A DNA stretch of 62,215 nt from Chitinophagaceae bacterium (lineage in GTDB: Bacteria; Bacteroidota; Bacteroidia; Chitinophagales; Chitinophagaceae), in the NCBI GenBank assembly GCA_019747705.1, contig JAIEQM010000005.1, positions 1 to 62,215 on the forward strand, read 5' to 3'. Of the stretch, positions 7,778-16,809 are shown in pieces. A program made the position numbers and the translations under genes. Each line of letters starts with the position of its first letter. Within the stretch, counting starts at the first letter, position 1. The notes beneath the pieces are model-generated. The model searched no databases and was not told where the DNA came from. It was given only the letters and a program-made list of their open reading frames with translations.

Positions 7778-9994
7778 ATGAAAACCATGACTGCTTTTTT
7801 GCGAACCCTCATACCGGGTATTTCAAAACCCATCTTCATCAGTTTCCTCATTGTTTTTGCATTGTTTGCTGTAATCATCCTCAACTATTTTGCAGAAGAA
7901 CGTATCCATAATTCGGTGAAAGACCATAACAACAGCACAGAGCAGGTAGTAAGGCATGAAAAATTCAAACAGGTAATTGATAAAACAGGATTTACCATTT
8001 CACAAATGGATTATGAACTGAACAATTACCTCCTTACTTCTGCCGCAGATAAACTAAAAATACTGAATGAGCAGATGAACCAAATGCGTGAAAATGCAGC
8101 GGCAATAAAAAATGAAGCAAGTGCATATGTTCCAAAATATCTTGTAAATATTTACACCCATAAACTCCGCAACAGGATTGACTTTCAAAACCATGTTCTC
8201 AATCTCTTTCATCAGCAGGGCAAAAAAGAAGCACTGTCGTTAATGAACAGCAGCGAGCAGAGGGATACGTATTCAGAGTTTTCAAAAAGTGAAACAGAGC
8301 TTACTGCTGCCCTTAATAAAAAAATTACAACTCTTAACAGCCAGTTGCTTAACGATGAAGACGAAATCATCAGCCTGGACAGCAGGTGGAATGTAATTTC
8401 ACTCGTGTTCATGCTGGTTATTGCAACAGTGGTGTTTTATCAAACCATTCGAATTGGTAAGCTCAACGGCAAACTGGGTATTGCTGTGCTGCAGATGAAA
8501 CATGCACAGGAAGTAAAGGACCAGTTTATGAGCAATATTACACATGAACTGCGTACCCCTTTAAATTCCATTCTCGGTTATACCAATTTGTTGCTGAAAC
8601 GAAGACATACTCCGGAAACAGAGAGCTGGATACAGGCAGTGAATACCTCCGGTAATTTATTGCTTGAAATTGTAAACGATGTGCTGGATTATTCCAAACT
8701 GGAATCGGGCTACCTGCAGGTGTACAAATCTTCATTTCAGATGGATGATGTATTGAGCAGTGTTAAAAAGATTATGACCAACAGGGCAGATGCCAAAAAA
8801 CTTTCATTCGTGATTTTGAAAGATCAGTCATTACCGCTTTCATTTTTGGGAGATGAAAAAAAGCTGAAACAGATACTGGTGAATTTAACCGGCAATGCTA
8901 TTAAGTTTACCGATAGCGGAACTGTAAAAATTGAAGTGCTGCTGCATAAACATATTGGCAACCAATACTGGCTGCAGTTTGCCGTGAGTGATACCGGCAT
9001 CGGTATCAGTGCAGAAAACCTGCCGCACATATTTGAACGTTTTTACCAGGCAGAAAACGGATTTACCAAAAAATATTCGGGTACCGGATTAGGGCTGCCT
9101 ATCGTAAAACAGATGATTGATTTGCAGGGCGGTTCCATTACCGTTAAGAGTTTACCGGCGGCTGGCGCCAGTTTTACTTTTGTTCTTCCGTTTGAAAAAA
9201 TAGAGCATTCTGCAGCAGTGGATAACATGAACCTGGCGCCCGTTCATACAATGTTGCAGGCATCCAGTAAACGCATACTCGTGGTGGATGATCATGAGCT
9301 TAACCGTGAACTGCTTGTATTGTTACTGAATGAATACAATTGTCGTGTTGAAACTGCTGATAATGGTGCACAGGCAATTTCAAAACTGCTGAACAGGAAA
9401 TTTGATTTGGTGCTGATGGATGTACAGATGCCCGAGATGAACGGTATTGAAACAACTCTTCGCATCAGGAACGAACTGGTACTGGATGTGCCGGTAATTG
9501 CATGTACTGCTTTTAACCAGCCGGCTGAAAAAGAAGCCTGCACCGCTGCAGGTATGAACGATTACCTGGGCAAACCCATCCAGGAAGAGGAGTTGTTACA
9601 AGTACTCAATAAACATTTACAACTGAATATGCCGGCAACTGATGAAAACCCCGTGGTGAACTTTCACAATATTCACAAAGTAACGGGCAACAATAAAGAG
9701 TTAACCAACAGTGTTATTTCCCGGGCTGTAGATTTTATTCCCGGTGAAATAGAGGCATTGCATGAAGCTATTTTAAAGCAGGATGAGCAGCTTATAAAAG
9801 AACTGGCCCATAACATGTGTTCATCTGTTGCTTTAATGGGCGCCCCTGATGAACTGGTGGAGATATTGAAAACAATCCAGTATAAAACATTTACACAGGA
9901 AAATGATTACAGCGAAACGCTGCAGCAGTTTTACAGGGTAAATCATGCGGTTAGAAAAATGATTACAGAGCTCCGTAATTACCTGGCTGCCTGA
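7778..9994 (+). CDS. Hybrid sensor histidine kinase with receiver and HPt domains
   Basis: The 738-residue membrane protein has TM1 at about 19-38 and a helical CHASE3-like periplasmic region at about 40-205. TM2 is at about 206-225, followed by HisKA with the phospho-acceptor H256 in MSNITHELRTPLNS. The HATPase_c domain carries the N box (NLTGNAIKFTD) and G boxes (DTGIGI, GTGLGLPIVKQ). The receiver domain begins RILVVDDHELN and carries phospho-acceptor D548 in LMDVQMPEMNG. The C-terminal HPt domain has H678 in LAHNMCSSVALMG. It therefore carries a complete internal phosphorelay but no output domain. No cognate regulator lies beside it. It is monocistronic as far as can be seen. Confidence 0.88.
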   Translation: MKTMTAFLRTLIPGISKPIFISFLIVFALFAVIILNYFAEERIHNSVKDHNNSTEQVVRHEKFKQVIDKTGFTISQMDYELNNYLLTSAADKLKILNEQMNQMRENAAAIKNEASAYVPKYLVNIYTHKLRNRIDFQNHVLNLFHQQGKKEALSLMNSSEQRDTYSEFSKSETELTAALNKKITTLNSQLLNDEDEIISLDSRWNVISLVFMLVIATVVFYQTIRIGKLNGKLGIAVLQMKHAQEVKDQFMSNITHELRTPLNSILGYTNLLLKRRHTPETESWIQAVNTSGNLLLEIVNDVLDYSKLESGYLQVYKSSFQMDDVLSSVKKIMTNRADAKKLSFVILKDQSLPLSFLGDEKKLKQILVNLTGNAIKFTDSGTVKIEVLLHKHIGNQYWLQFAVSDTGIGISAENLPHIFERFYQAENGFTKKYSGTGLGLPIVKQMIDLQGGSITVKSLPAAGASFTFVLPFEKIEHSAAVDNMNLAPVHTMLQASSKRILVVDDHELNRELLVLLLNEYNCRVETADNGAQAISKLLNRKFDLVLMDVQMPEMNGIETTLRIRNELVLDVPVIACTAFNQPAEKEACTAAGMNDYLGKPIQEEELLQVLNKHLQLNMPATDENPVVNFHNIHKVTGNNKELTNSVISRAVDFIPGEIEALHEAILKQDEQLIKELAHNMCSSVALMGAPDELVEILKTIQYKTFTQENDYSETLQQFYRVNHAVRKMITELRNYLAA

Positions 9995-10091
9995 TTATGA
10001 TAACCATCCTCACGGTTTTTTGATGTGCATTACTCCCGGATTATTTTTAATGCCAAATACCAAGTAATATTGCAGCAAATTGTTTGTGTAT

Positions 10092-10799
10092 ATGAATAAG
10101 GTTGTTGCCCATGCCGATGCAGCCATCCATGATATAGCTGATGGCGCCACACTCATGCTTGGCGGTTTTGGTTTATGCGGAATCCCTGAAAATTGTATTG
10201 CTGCTCTTGTTAAAAAAGGAACCAAACAGCTCACCTGTATTTCCAACAATGCCGGTGTGGATGATTTTGGCATTGGTTTAATGCTGCAGCAGAAACAGGT
10301 AAAGAAAATGATTTCCTCTTATGTGGGCGAGAATGCTGAGTTTGAACGGCAATTGTTAAGCGGGGAGTTGGAAGTGGAACTGATACCACAGGGAACGCTG
10401 GCTACACGTTGCATGGCGGCAGGTTATGGTATGCCTGCTGTATATACACCTGCAGGTGTTGGAACAGAAGTGGCAGATGGAAAAGAAACAAGAAATTTTA
10501 ATGGGAAAGATTATTTGCTGGAATATGCTTTTGATGCAGACTTTGCTATTGTAAAAGCATGGAAAGGCGATACCATGGGTAATTTAATATTCAAAGACAC
10601 GGCAAGAAATTTTAACCCGCTTATGGCAATGGCAGGCAAGATTACTATCGCTGAAGTGGAAGTGCTGGTAGAAGCGGGTGAACTTGAACCCAATGAAATT
10701 CATACACCTGGCATTTATGTGCACCGCATTTTTAAAGGAATGAATTACGAAAAGAGAATTGAACAACGAACTGTAAGAAAAGCCCCCTACGCCGCCTGA
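10092..10799 (+). CDS. scoA: 3-oxoacid (succinyl-CoA:acetoacetate) CoA-transferase subunit A
   Basis: The 235-residue product begins [36 protein letters not shown], the standard start of the alpha subunit of family I CoA-transferases. It contains [14 protein letters not shown] and the [21 protein letters not shown] segment. The subunit binds CoA, and with subunit B the enzyme moves CoA between succinate and acetoacetate in ketone body/butanoate use. A TTG-initiated extension to 10080 is possible, but the ATG at 10092 matches the family. Subunit B follows about 100 bp later. Confidence 0.9.
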   Translation: MNKVVAHADAAIHDIADGATLMLGGFGLCGIPENCIAALVKKGTKQLTCISNNAGVDDFGIGLMLQQKQVKKMISSYVGENAEFERQLLSGELEVELIPQGTLATRCMAAGYGMPAVYTPAGVGTEVADGKETRNFNGKDYLLEYAFDADFAIVKAWKGDTMGNLIFKDTARNFNPLMAMAGKITIAEVEVLVEAGELEPNEIHTPGIYVHRIFKGMNYEKRIEQRTVRKAPYAA

Positions 10800-10901
10800 A
10801 GAATGAAACGATAACTTTCAGAGTAAATGCAATTTTGTAGTTAAGTATAACTGAAATATATTTTAATCATTAAAATGAATTTCCCCTTTAGGGGCAGCGA
10901 T

Positions 10902-11558
10902 ATGGCTTTAACAAAAGAACAAATAGCACAACGCATTGCACAGGAGTTGAAAGATGGTTACTATGTAAACCTTGGCATTGGCATTCCCACGCTGGTGGCC
11001 AATTATATTCCGGAAGGAATGCATGTAGTATTGCAGAGCGAAAATGGTTTGCTGGGTATGGGCCCCTTTCCGTTGGAAGGTGAGGAGGATCCGGATTTGA
11101 TCAATGCAGGAAAACAAACCATCACTACTTTACCCGGCTCTGCTTTTTTTGACAGCGCCATGAGTTTTGGAATGATACGTGCCGGCAAAGTTGATTTAAC
11201 AGTATTGGGTGCAATGGAAGTAAGCGATAAAGGTGATATTGCCAACTGGAAAATTCCGGGTAAAATGGTGAAAGGAATGGGTGGCGCCATGGACCTGGTG
11301 GCAAGCGCCAAAAACATTATTGTTGCTATGATGCATACCAATCCAAAAGGTGAAAGTAAATTATTGCCGCAATGTACCTTGCCACTAACAGGCAAAAGTT
11401 GTGTAAAAAAGATTGTATCTGATTTAGCCGTATTGGATGTTACTCCTGAAGGATTTAAATTACTGGAAAGGGCGCCGGGTGCTTCTGTTGAAGAAATTGT
11501 TGCGAAAACGGCGGGAAGATTGATTGTGGAGGGTGATGTGCCGGAGATGCGTTTTTGA
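10902..11558 (+). CDS. scoB: 3-oxoacid CoA-transferase subunit B
   Basis: The 218-residue beta subunit starts [32 protein letters not shown]. It carries the catalytic glutamate in [11 protein letters not shown], which forms the glutamyl-CoA thioester intermediate. [31 protein letters not shown] is also diagnostic. An ATG at 10875 would add nine residues, but that stretch covers a CCCCTTTAGGGG palindrome of a repeat type seen elsewhere in the window, so I place the start at 10902. It forms the heterodimeric enzyme with the gene before it. Confidence 0.9.
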   Translation: MALTKEQIAQRIAQELKDGYYVNLGIGIPTLVANYIPEGMHVVLQSENGLLGMGPFPLEGEEDPDLINAGKQTITTLPGSAFFDSAMSFGMIRAGKVDLTVLGAMEVSDKGDIANWKIPGKMVKGMGGAMDLVASAKNIIVAMMHTNPKGESKLLPQCTLPLTGKSCVKKIVSDLAVLDVTPEGFKLLERAPGASVEEIVAKTAGRLIVEGDVPEMRF

Positions 11559-11635
11559 GTTACAAAAATTTCATGGTCAGCAGACATTTAATTCAATGCA
11601 AAATTGGTCAAACTATTTACGATGTTTCGCTGGTA

Positions 11636-12202
11636 TTACTTTTTCTTAAAACCGATTCTTTCTCTTGTATTCCAGTTTTCAATAGTAACCTGCTTATCCA
11701 GTAAGTTTTCAAGTGCATCGTAAATCTGTTTCAATTGTATGTCATGCTCCCCAATGCGGTCTCTTAATTCCATTAACTGATTAAGGATTTCATGATTATG
11801 TACAGTGAAGCTTCTAAGCGCTATAAATGCCTTTACAATAGCAATATTCATTTGAATAGCTTTCTGGCTTTTTAGCACGCTCGCCAGCATTGCTACTCCA
11901 TGTTCTGTAAACGCAAAAGGCATGTTATCTTTTCGTCTTTTCTGTGGTGAAGGGGTTACAATTTGTGACCTCATGCTGTTATTCTGTTCAGATGTGGTCG
12001 CAATTTGCGACCACATCAATTGCCATTCTGCTACAGTTAATCTAAACATGAACTCTTTAGGGAAACGTTCGATGTTTCGTTTTACCTGCTCATTTAATCT
12101 TTTTGTTTCTACTTCATATAATTCGGCCAGATCGAAATCCAGCATAACCCGTTCACCCCTTATTTCATAAATTCTGTTTTGAATAATTGTTGTTACTTCC
12201 AT
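11636..12202 (-). CDS. ORF6N-domain DNA-binding protein
   Basis: The 188-residue protein has the ORF6N domain at its N-terminus. It reads IQNRIYEIRGERVMLDFDLAELYEVETKRLNEQVKRN, then ERFPKEFMFRLT, and MPFAFTEHGVAMLASVLKS. This is the usual arrangement in the stand-alone bacterial members. ORF6N domains come from phage antirepressor-like proteins and are spread widely among bacterial chromosomes; the cellular role is unclear. The C-terminal ~60 residues are helical and probably form a coiled coil (HEILNQLMELRDRIGEHDIQLKQIYDALENLL). A TATATTTG promoter-like element lies at 12231-12238. There is no partner gene next to it and no other sign of a prophage. Confidence 0.8.
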   Translation of the reverse strand: MEVTTIIQNRIYEIRGERVMLDFDLAELYEVETKRLNEQVKRNIERFPKEFMFRLTVAEWQLMWSQIATTSEQNNSMRSQIVTPSPQKRRKDNMPFAFTEHGVAMLASVLKSQKAIQMNIAIVKAFIALRSFTVHNHEILNQLMELRDRIGEHDIQLKQIYDALENLLDKQVTIENWNTRERIGFKKK

Positions 12203-12273
12203 TTGTTCAGTTTCTGATATGGTTGATTTACAAATATAATAACTGAAGATGCAAAATATTGATGCGGGGATGT

Positions 12274-13617
12274 TTAAAACACCAGCACAAACGAACTTCC
12301 TTCCCCTTCTTTACTCCGCACCTGTATGCTTCCTTTGTGCAGCAGCATAATTTGTTTGCATAAACTCAAACCAATACCGCTGCCTGTTTTGCGGGCGCTG
12401 AAGAAAGGAATAAAAATTTTATCCATTACTTCTTCATCCATACCCACGCCATTATCTGCTACTTTGATAATTGTTTTTCCTTCATTAGTGCTGTAAGCAG
12501 AAAGAGCAATGCGTGGCTGTGATTTTTCTTTTACGGCTTCAATGGCATTCACCAAAAGATTAATGAGTACCTGCTCTACTAAGTTTGTATCTGCATTGAG
12601 TGTAATGGCAGGGTCTTTTAAAATAACATCCAGTTCAATATTTTTTTGTTCCAGTGTGGGAAGCATGAGTTGATTGAGTGTTTCAAACAAATCACGCACC
12701 AGTACTTTCTTTTTGTTGAGCGTGGTAATTTTATTGAGGTTGCGGTAAGTTTCTGCAAATTTTAATAAACCTTCACTTCTTCTTTTAATGGTTTCAATAC
12801 CCAGTTCCAAATCTTCAACAGAGCCTTCATTGTTTTGCAGATGAACCGTAGATTGTTGCAAACGGTTTTTCAAAGTGTCTGCCAGGGAAGAAATAGGGGC
12901 AACGGAATTCATGATTTCATGTGTCATTACACTCAGCAACTTGCGCCATGCTTCTGCTTCTGTTTCATCCAAAGCTTCATTTACATTTTGAAAAGCGATG
13001 AGTTTAAATATCTGTTCATCTGTTTGAAAAGCTGTTGCTGAAAGCAATACTTTGAAATTAGATTTTTCCGTACTGGCTTTTGCCACTTTGGTTTCACCTG
13101 TTTTGATGGCCATTACTTCTTTGTATAAACCTTCATCTCTTTTCTCCAGCGAATGAATCGTTTTGAGATAGGGGATACCCATGAGCCGTTTGAAGGTTTC
13201 ATTCATCCAGGCAATTTCACCACTGCCCACATTATAAGAGAGAATACCTGTATCAACAAGCTCTAATATTTTTTGCAGATACACATATTGCGTTTCTTTT
13301 TCACGACTAATGACTTTAAACGTAGTGTTGATTTCATTAAACCCTTCCCGCAGTGGTTGCAACTCAGCAGGCGCTGTTTTTACATTGAAGTAACGGGAGA
13401 AATCACGGTAGTGCACGCTCTCTGCAAATTCTTTTACTTCATCCTGTGCTTTTTTTAAGAGACGGTACAAATCATACAACTGGTACAAAAGAACTGGCGC
13501 TGTGAGCGTGGCAAACAAATATTGTTTGTTGATGAGCAGCCATGAAGCAGCCAGCATTACTGCAAAAAGCAAAATGATGCGGATGAATAATCGGAATTCG
13601 TAGCGGTTAAAAATCAT
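12274..13617 (-). CDS. NtrB-type sensor histidine kinase
   Basis: The 447-residue kinase has two membrane spans at about residues 11-28 and 32-50 with almost no periplasmic loop, so it probably senses a signal in the membrane or cytoplasm. A HAMP-like linker and a PAS-like region (about 112-215, LVDTGILSYNVGSGEIAWMNETFKRLMG) follow. The HisKA domain has H233 in SVMTHEIMNSVAPI. The HATPase domain carries NLLVNAIEAVKE, DNGVGMDEEVMDKIFIPFFSARKTGSGIGLSLCKQ. This is the layout of kinases paired with NtrC-family activators, and it lies 283 bp downstream of such a regulator gene on the same strand. It probably phosphorylates that protein. Confidence 0.85.
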   Translation of the reverse strand: MIFNRYEFRLFIRIILLFAVMLAASWLLINKQYLFATLTAPVLLYQLYDLYRLLKKAQDEVKEFAESVHYRDFSRYFNVKTAPAELQPLREGFNEINTTFKVISREKETQYVYLQKILELVDTGILSYNVGSGEIAWMNETFKRLMGIPYLKTIHSLEKRDEGLYKEVMAIKTGETKVAKASTEKSNFKVLLSATAFQTDEQIFKLIAFQNVNEALDETEAEAWRKLLSVMTHEIMNSVAPISSLADTLKNRLQQSTVHLQNNEGSVEDLELGIETIKRRSEGLLKFAETYRNLNKITTLNKKKVLVRDLFETLNQLMLPTLEQKNIELDVILKDPAITLNADTNLVEQVLINLLVNAIEAVKEKSQPRIALSAYSTNEGKTIIKVADNGVGMDEEVMDKIFIPFFSARKTGSGIGLSLCKQIMLLHKGSIQVRSKEGEGSSFVLVF

Positions 13618-13900
13618 TTGTTACCTCACTCTCGTTCCCTCTCCAAAGGCGAGGGAGGCCGAGCTCTTGTTTATAGATTTAGTAATGAATGAACCATTCA
13701 TCTTTTTTTTTTAATCAGCATTTTTTTTATTCCTCTTTATCTCTTAACCTCTTTGTCAATTTATCCGTCAGACGAGGGCGTCAGACGGGGCGTGCTCTTT
13801 TCTTTTAACTCAATTTACTTTTATCATCTATCTCAATAATGTGAAACTGTATACTATTCATCATACTGTTTCGGGTTCCCCCTTTAGGGGGCGGAGGGGG
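13618..13900. repeat. Intergenic stretch with short palindromic repeats between the ntrB- and ntrC-like genes
   Basis: No gene is seen in these 283 bp. They hold CTCCAAAGGCGAGGGAG near 13635, a 28-bp sequence at 13766-13793 that recurs exactly but inverted at 56310-56337, and CCCCCTTTAGGGGG at about 13880-13893. Palindromes of the last type also occur near 10883, 18070 and 19350. Confidence 0.55.
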
Positions 13901-15259
13901 CTAAATATCATACTTCGTCAACCTTCTGTACAATGCTGTTCTTGTTAAGCCCAGCTCTTTTGCTGCTTTGGTAATATTGCCATTGTGTTTTTCAATTACA
14001 CGGAGGATAGCATTTTTTTCTACATTGCTTAATGTAAAATCTGTTTCTTCTTCTGCTGCAATGCGTGCTGTTTCAATGGGTGAAAAAATTAAATCATCTG
14101 CCTGCAGGGTTTCACCTTCGGCCATAATAACGGCACGCTCAATGGTGTACTGCAACTCCCGCACATTACCCGGAAACGGATGATGTATTAATTTTTCAAC
14201 TGCTTTTTTATCCAGTTCCATTTTTGGTTTGATGTATTTTTCAGCATACACATTTATATAATGCTGTGCCAGCAGGGGAATATCATCTTTGCGTTTACGC
14301 AGCGGAGGTAACGTCATTTCAACCGTGTTGATGCGGTAAATCAAATCTTTACGGAAACGGGTTTCATTGGCAAGTTCTGACAAAGGAAGATTGGTGGCGC
14401 AGATTAAACGGATGTCAATCGGAATGGGTTCGTTGGTACCCAACCGTATCACCTGCCTGTTTTGCAATACCGATAAAAGTTTTGACTGTTGTTGCAAAGA
14501 GATATTGCCGATTTCATCTAAAAACAAAGTACCGCCGTTGGCTGCTTCAAAACGGCCAATACGGTCTTCCCTTGCATCAGTAAATGCTCCTTTTTTATGA
14601 CCAAACAATTCACTTTCAAACAAACTTTCAGTTAAAGCGCCTGCATCTACTTTTATAAATGGTTTACTGGCTCTTAACGATTGCTGATGAATGGCGGTTG
14701 CTATTAAATCCTTGCCAGTTCCGTTTTCGCCCAGGATTAAAACGTTGGCATCAGTGGGTGCAATTTTTTCCACTTTCAGAAAAATATCTTTCATGGGTTC
14801 ACTCTCACCAATAATTCCGGCATTGCTGCCCTGCACTTTTTTTGTTTGTGCTGCGGCTGTTTTGCTTCCACCTTTTTTCTTTAATGCTTCAGTAATAGCG
14901 CTGATGAGTTTTTCATTGTGCCAGGGCTTAATCATAAAATCAGCAGCGCCTTCTTTTAAAGAACGAACGGCCAAATCAATATCACCATAAGCCGTAATCA
15001 TGATAACGGCGGGCACATCTGTAATTTCTTTTATTTTCCGCAGCCAGAAGATGCCTTCATTGCCTGTGTGAATGGTGCTGTTGAAATTCATATCCAGCAG
15101 AATTACATCAAACTGCTGTTTGGCCAGCAGGTGACGGATGTTCTCCGGATTTTTTTCAATCACCACTTCTTTTACTTCGGTTTTGAGTAACAGACGTACA
15201 GCGGTGAGTACATCTGTATCATCGTCAATAACAAGTATGGTGGCGTTTTTTAAATTCAT
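13901..15259 (-). CDS. NtrC-family sigma-54-dependent response regulator
   Basis: The 452-residue regulator has a receiver domain with phospho-acceptor D56 (VILLDMNF) and the acidic triad IDDDTD. The AAA+ domain has Walker A GENGTGKD (177-184), the sigma-54 contact loop GAFTDA (224-229), Walker B GTLFLDEIGN and the sensor/arginine segment RLICATNLPL. A Fis-type helix-turn-helix ends the protein (ILRVIEKHNGNITKAAKELGLTRTALYRRL). The usual contact loop is GAFTGA; here the fifth residue is Asp. It is divergent from the export locus, and paired 17-bp dyads of NtrC geometry stand before that locus, so I infer it controls the exporter. Confidence 0.88.
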   Translation of the reverse strand: MNLKNATILVIDDDTDVLTAVRLLLKTEVKEVVIEKNPENIRHLLAKQQFDVILLDMNFNSTIHTGNEGIFWLRKIKEITDVPAVIMITAYGDIDLAVRSLKEGAADFMIKPWHNEKLISAITEALKKKGGSKTAAAQTKKVQGSNAGIIGESEPMKDIFLKVEKIAPTDANVLILGENGTGKDLIATAIHQQSLRASKPFIKVDAGALTESLFESELFGHKKGAFTDAREDRIGRFEAANGGTLFLDEIGNISLQQQSKLLSVLQNRQVIRLGTNEPIPIDIRLICATNLPLSELANETRFRKDLIYRINTVEMTLPPLRKRKDDIPLLAQHYINVYAEKYIKPKMELDKKAVEKLIHHPFPGNVRELQYTIERAVIMAEGETLQADDLIFSPIETARIAAEEETDFTLSNVEKNAILRVIEKHNGNITKAAKELGLTRTALYRRLTKYDI

Positions 15260-15329
15260 AACCTCATCCTCCTTGTAACCTCACCCTCCATCTCCCCGCC
15301 AGAATGAATCTTTCGGGCTGGCCTCTCCT

Positions 15330-16345
15330 GAAGGCAGAGGGAGCGGTGCTGTATTTCTTTACTAATCTTTTTGTTCTTCCACATCGGCCCCATCCTCCTT
15401 CTCCTTCTCCAAAGGAAGAAGGAGCGGTGCTTCAAACCAATAACAAACTATTTGTTCTTCCACATCAACAATTTATTTCTACTCGTCACATTTCAATCAC
15501 TCAACTATTTTTCAAACACCCAAACAAGCTTGGGCTGTGTGTTGTTCCTCTCCCCGTCCGAATGGCATGGCCGGGCGGGCTTTGAGGAGAGGTTAGGTGA
15601 GGTTTTAAGACCTCATCCTCCTTCTCCTTCTCCAAAGGAAGAAGGAGCGGCGCTTAAAACCATTATTAAACTTTTTGTTCTTCCACATCGGCCCCATCCT
15701 CCTTCTCCTTCTCCTTAAAGAGAAGGAGCGGTGCTTTTTTTACTTTACTAAACTTTTTGTTCTTCCACATCGGCCCCATCCTCCTTCTCCTTCTCCAAAG
15801 GAAGAAGGAGCGGTGCTTCAAACCAATAACAAACTATTTGTTCTTCCACATCAACAATTTATTTCTACTCGTCACATTTCAATCACTCAACTATTTTTCA
15901 AACACCCAAACAAGAATGGGCTGTGTGTTGTTCCTCTCCCCGTCCGAATGGCATGGCCGGGCGGGCTTTGAGAAGAGGTTAGGTGAGGTTTTTTTACCTC
16001 ATCCTCCATCTCCTTCTCCTTAAAGAGAAGGAGCGGCGCTTAAAACCATTATTAAACTTTTTGTTCTTCCACATCGGCCCCATCCTCCTTCTCCTTCTCC
16101 AAAGGAAGAAGGAGCGGCGCTTAAAACCATTACTAAACTTTTTGTTCTTCCACATCGGCCCCATCCTCCTTCTCCTTCTCCAAAGGAAGAAGGAGCGGTG
16201 CTTCAAACCAATAACAAACTATTTGTTCTTCCACATCAACAATTTATTTCTACTCGTCACATTTCAATCACTCAACTATTTTTCAAACACCCAAACAAGC
16301 TTGGGCTGTGTGCAGTTCCTCTCCTCGAGGAGAGGTTAGGTGAGG
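15330..16345 (+). repeat. About 386-bp tandem repeat, 2.5 copies, with nested shorter repeats
   Basis: No gene is credible here. A unit beginning CTTTTTGTTCTTCCACATCG recurs at 15367, 15753 and 16138 (386 and 385 bp apart). The third copy is cut short near 16345. Each unit holds one or more ~85-bp blocks (TTCTTCCACATCGG, then a CT-rich palindrome ending GGAAGAAGGAGCGG) and an ~110-bp block running from CCACATCAAC to GGGCTGTGTG. The copies differ by a few bases only. Open frames across it are low-complexity (HRPHPPSPSP-like) and shared between copies, so they are products of the repeat. The composite recurs inverted and diverged at 18103-18260. Confidence 0.85.
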
Positions 16346-16351
16346 TGATGC

Positions 16352-16424
16352 TGAATAGACTTAAGTGCGTACAAGAGTGCGACGCAACAGAAGCAGAATA
16401 GTAGTACGACTGCTGGTAACAACC
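16352..16424 (+). repeat. Conserved leader-like repeat, copy A
   Basis: The stretch contains CTGAATAGA, then GCGTACAAGAGTGCGACGCAACAG and ends GCTGGTAACAAC. A related copy lies just before the gene at 37216 and a diverged one before the gene at 56476. It may be an insertion-type repeat or a structured RNA leader; I cannot say which. Between 16425 and 16575 I see only a CTCCCTTCAGGGAG palindrome. Confidence 0.4.
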
Positions 16425-16576
16425 CCAAAAAGAACTTGAAAAATTTGATACTGCAACATTTAATTTAAATGTTACCAATTCTCCCTTCAGGGAGTTAGAG
16501 GGTTCAATCCACAAGTTTACCATATTCATAAACGATTGACAACTAATTCTTAAATAAAATCAAGGGTTGAAAAAAG

Positions 16577-16681
16577 TGTATCAAAACCGTACACTTGTTG
16601 TATCGGCAGCGTACAGTTGAGAGGATGCTTTTCATTCATGGCTTTGAAAATCAGCGCTTTAATGGTTGGCACAGTATTGCA
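16577..16681 (+). promoter_or_regulatory. Exporter control module 1: paired 17-bp dyads plus TGGCAC element
   Basis: Two sites of the form TGTATC-N5-CGTACA lie at 16577-16593 and 16599-16615, 22 bp (two helical turns) apart. The first is extended to GTGTA...TACAC. A TTGGCACAGTATTGCA element follows, its GG at 16668-16669, 61 bp from the centre of the second dyad. The 6-5-6 geometry equals that of NtrC enhancers. The promoter element looks like sigma-54 (-24 TGGCAC, -12 TTGCA), but GG to GC is 9 bp, not 10. The same module recurs at 43337-43443 with identical spacings. Confidence 0.65.
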
Positions 16682-16727
16682 AGGTGTGTAGCAGCTCTTA
16701 TTATCTCATGTTGATTTTTGTTTCAGA

Positions 16728-16763
16728 AAAAATTGCTCCAACTGTAACGTTGGGGCAATTTTT
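16728..16763 (+). terminator. Terminator-like hairpin in the leader of the adaptor gene
   Basis: A 15-bp stem (14 Watson-Crick pairs and one G-T) runs from 16728-16742 to 16749-16763 around a TGTAAC loop. It has an A-run on the 5' arm and a T-run on the 3' arm (GGGGCAATTTTT). It lies between the predicted promoter (about 16690) and the ATG at 16810, so it could stop read-through from the repeats upstream or attenuate the exporter transcript. Confidence 0.6.
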
Positions 16764-16809
16764 CACGTATGAGAAGGAGGGCGCTACGTAAATTCAGGAA
16801 AATTTTTAT

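Noticed and set aside
15367..16345. Possible CRISPR array
   Set aside because: Repeat units are hundreds of bp, the parts between are themselves repeated, and no cas genes are present.
15304..16401. Several 66-118 residue open frames (HRPHPPSPSP-rich) in the repeat array
   Set aside because: They are low-complexity translations of the 386-bp tandem repeat, occur in parallel in each copy and lack any domain or start context.
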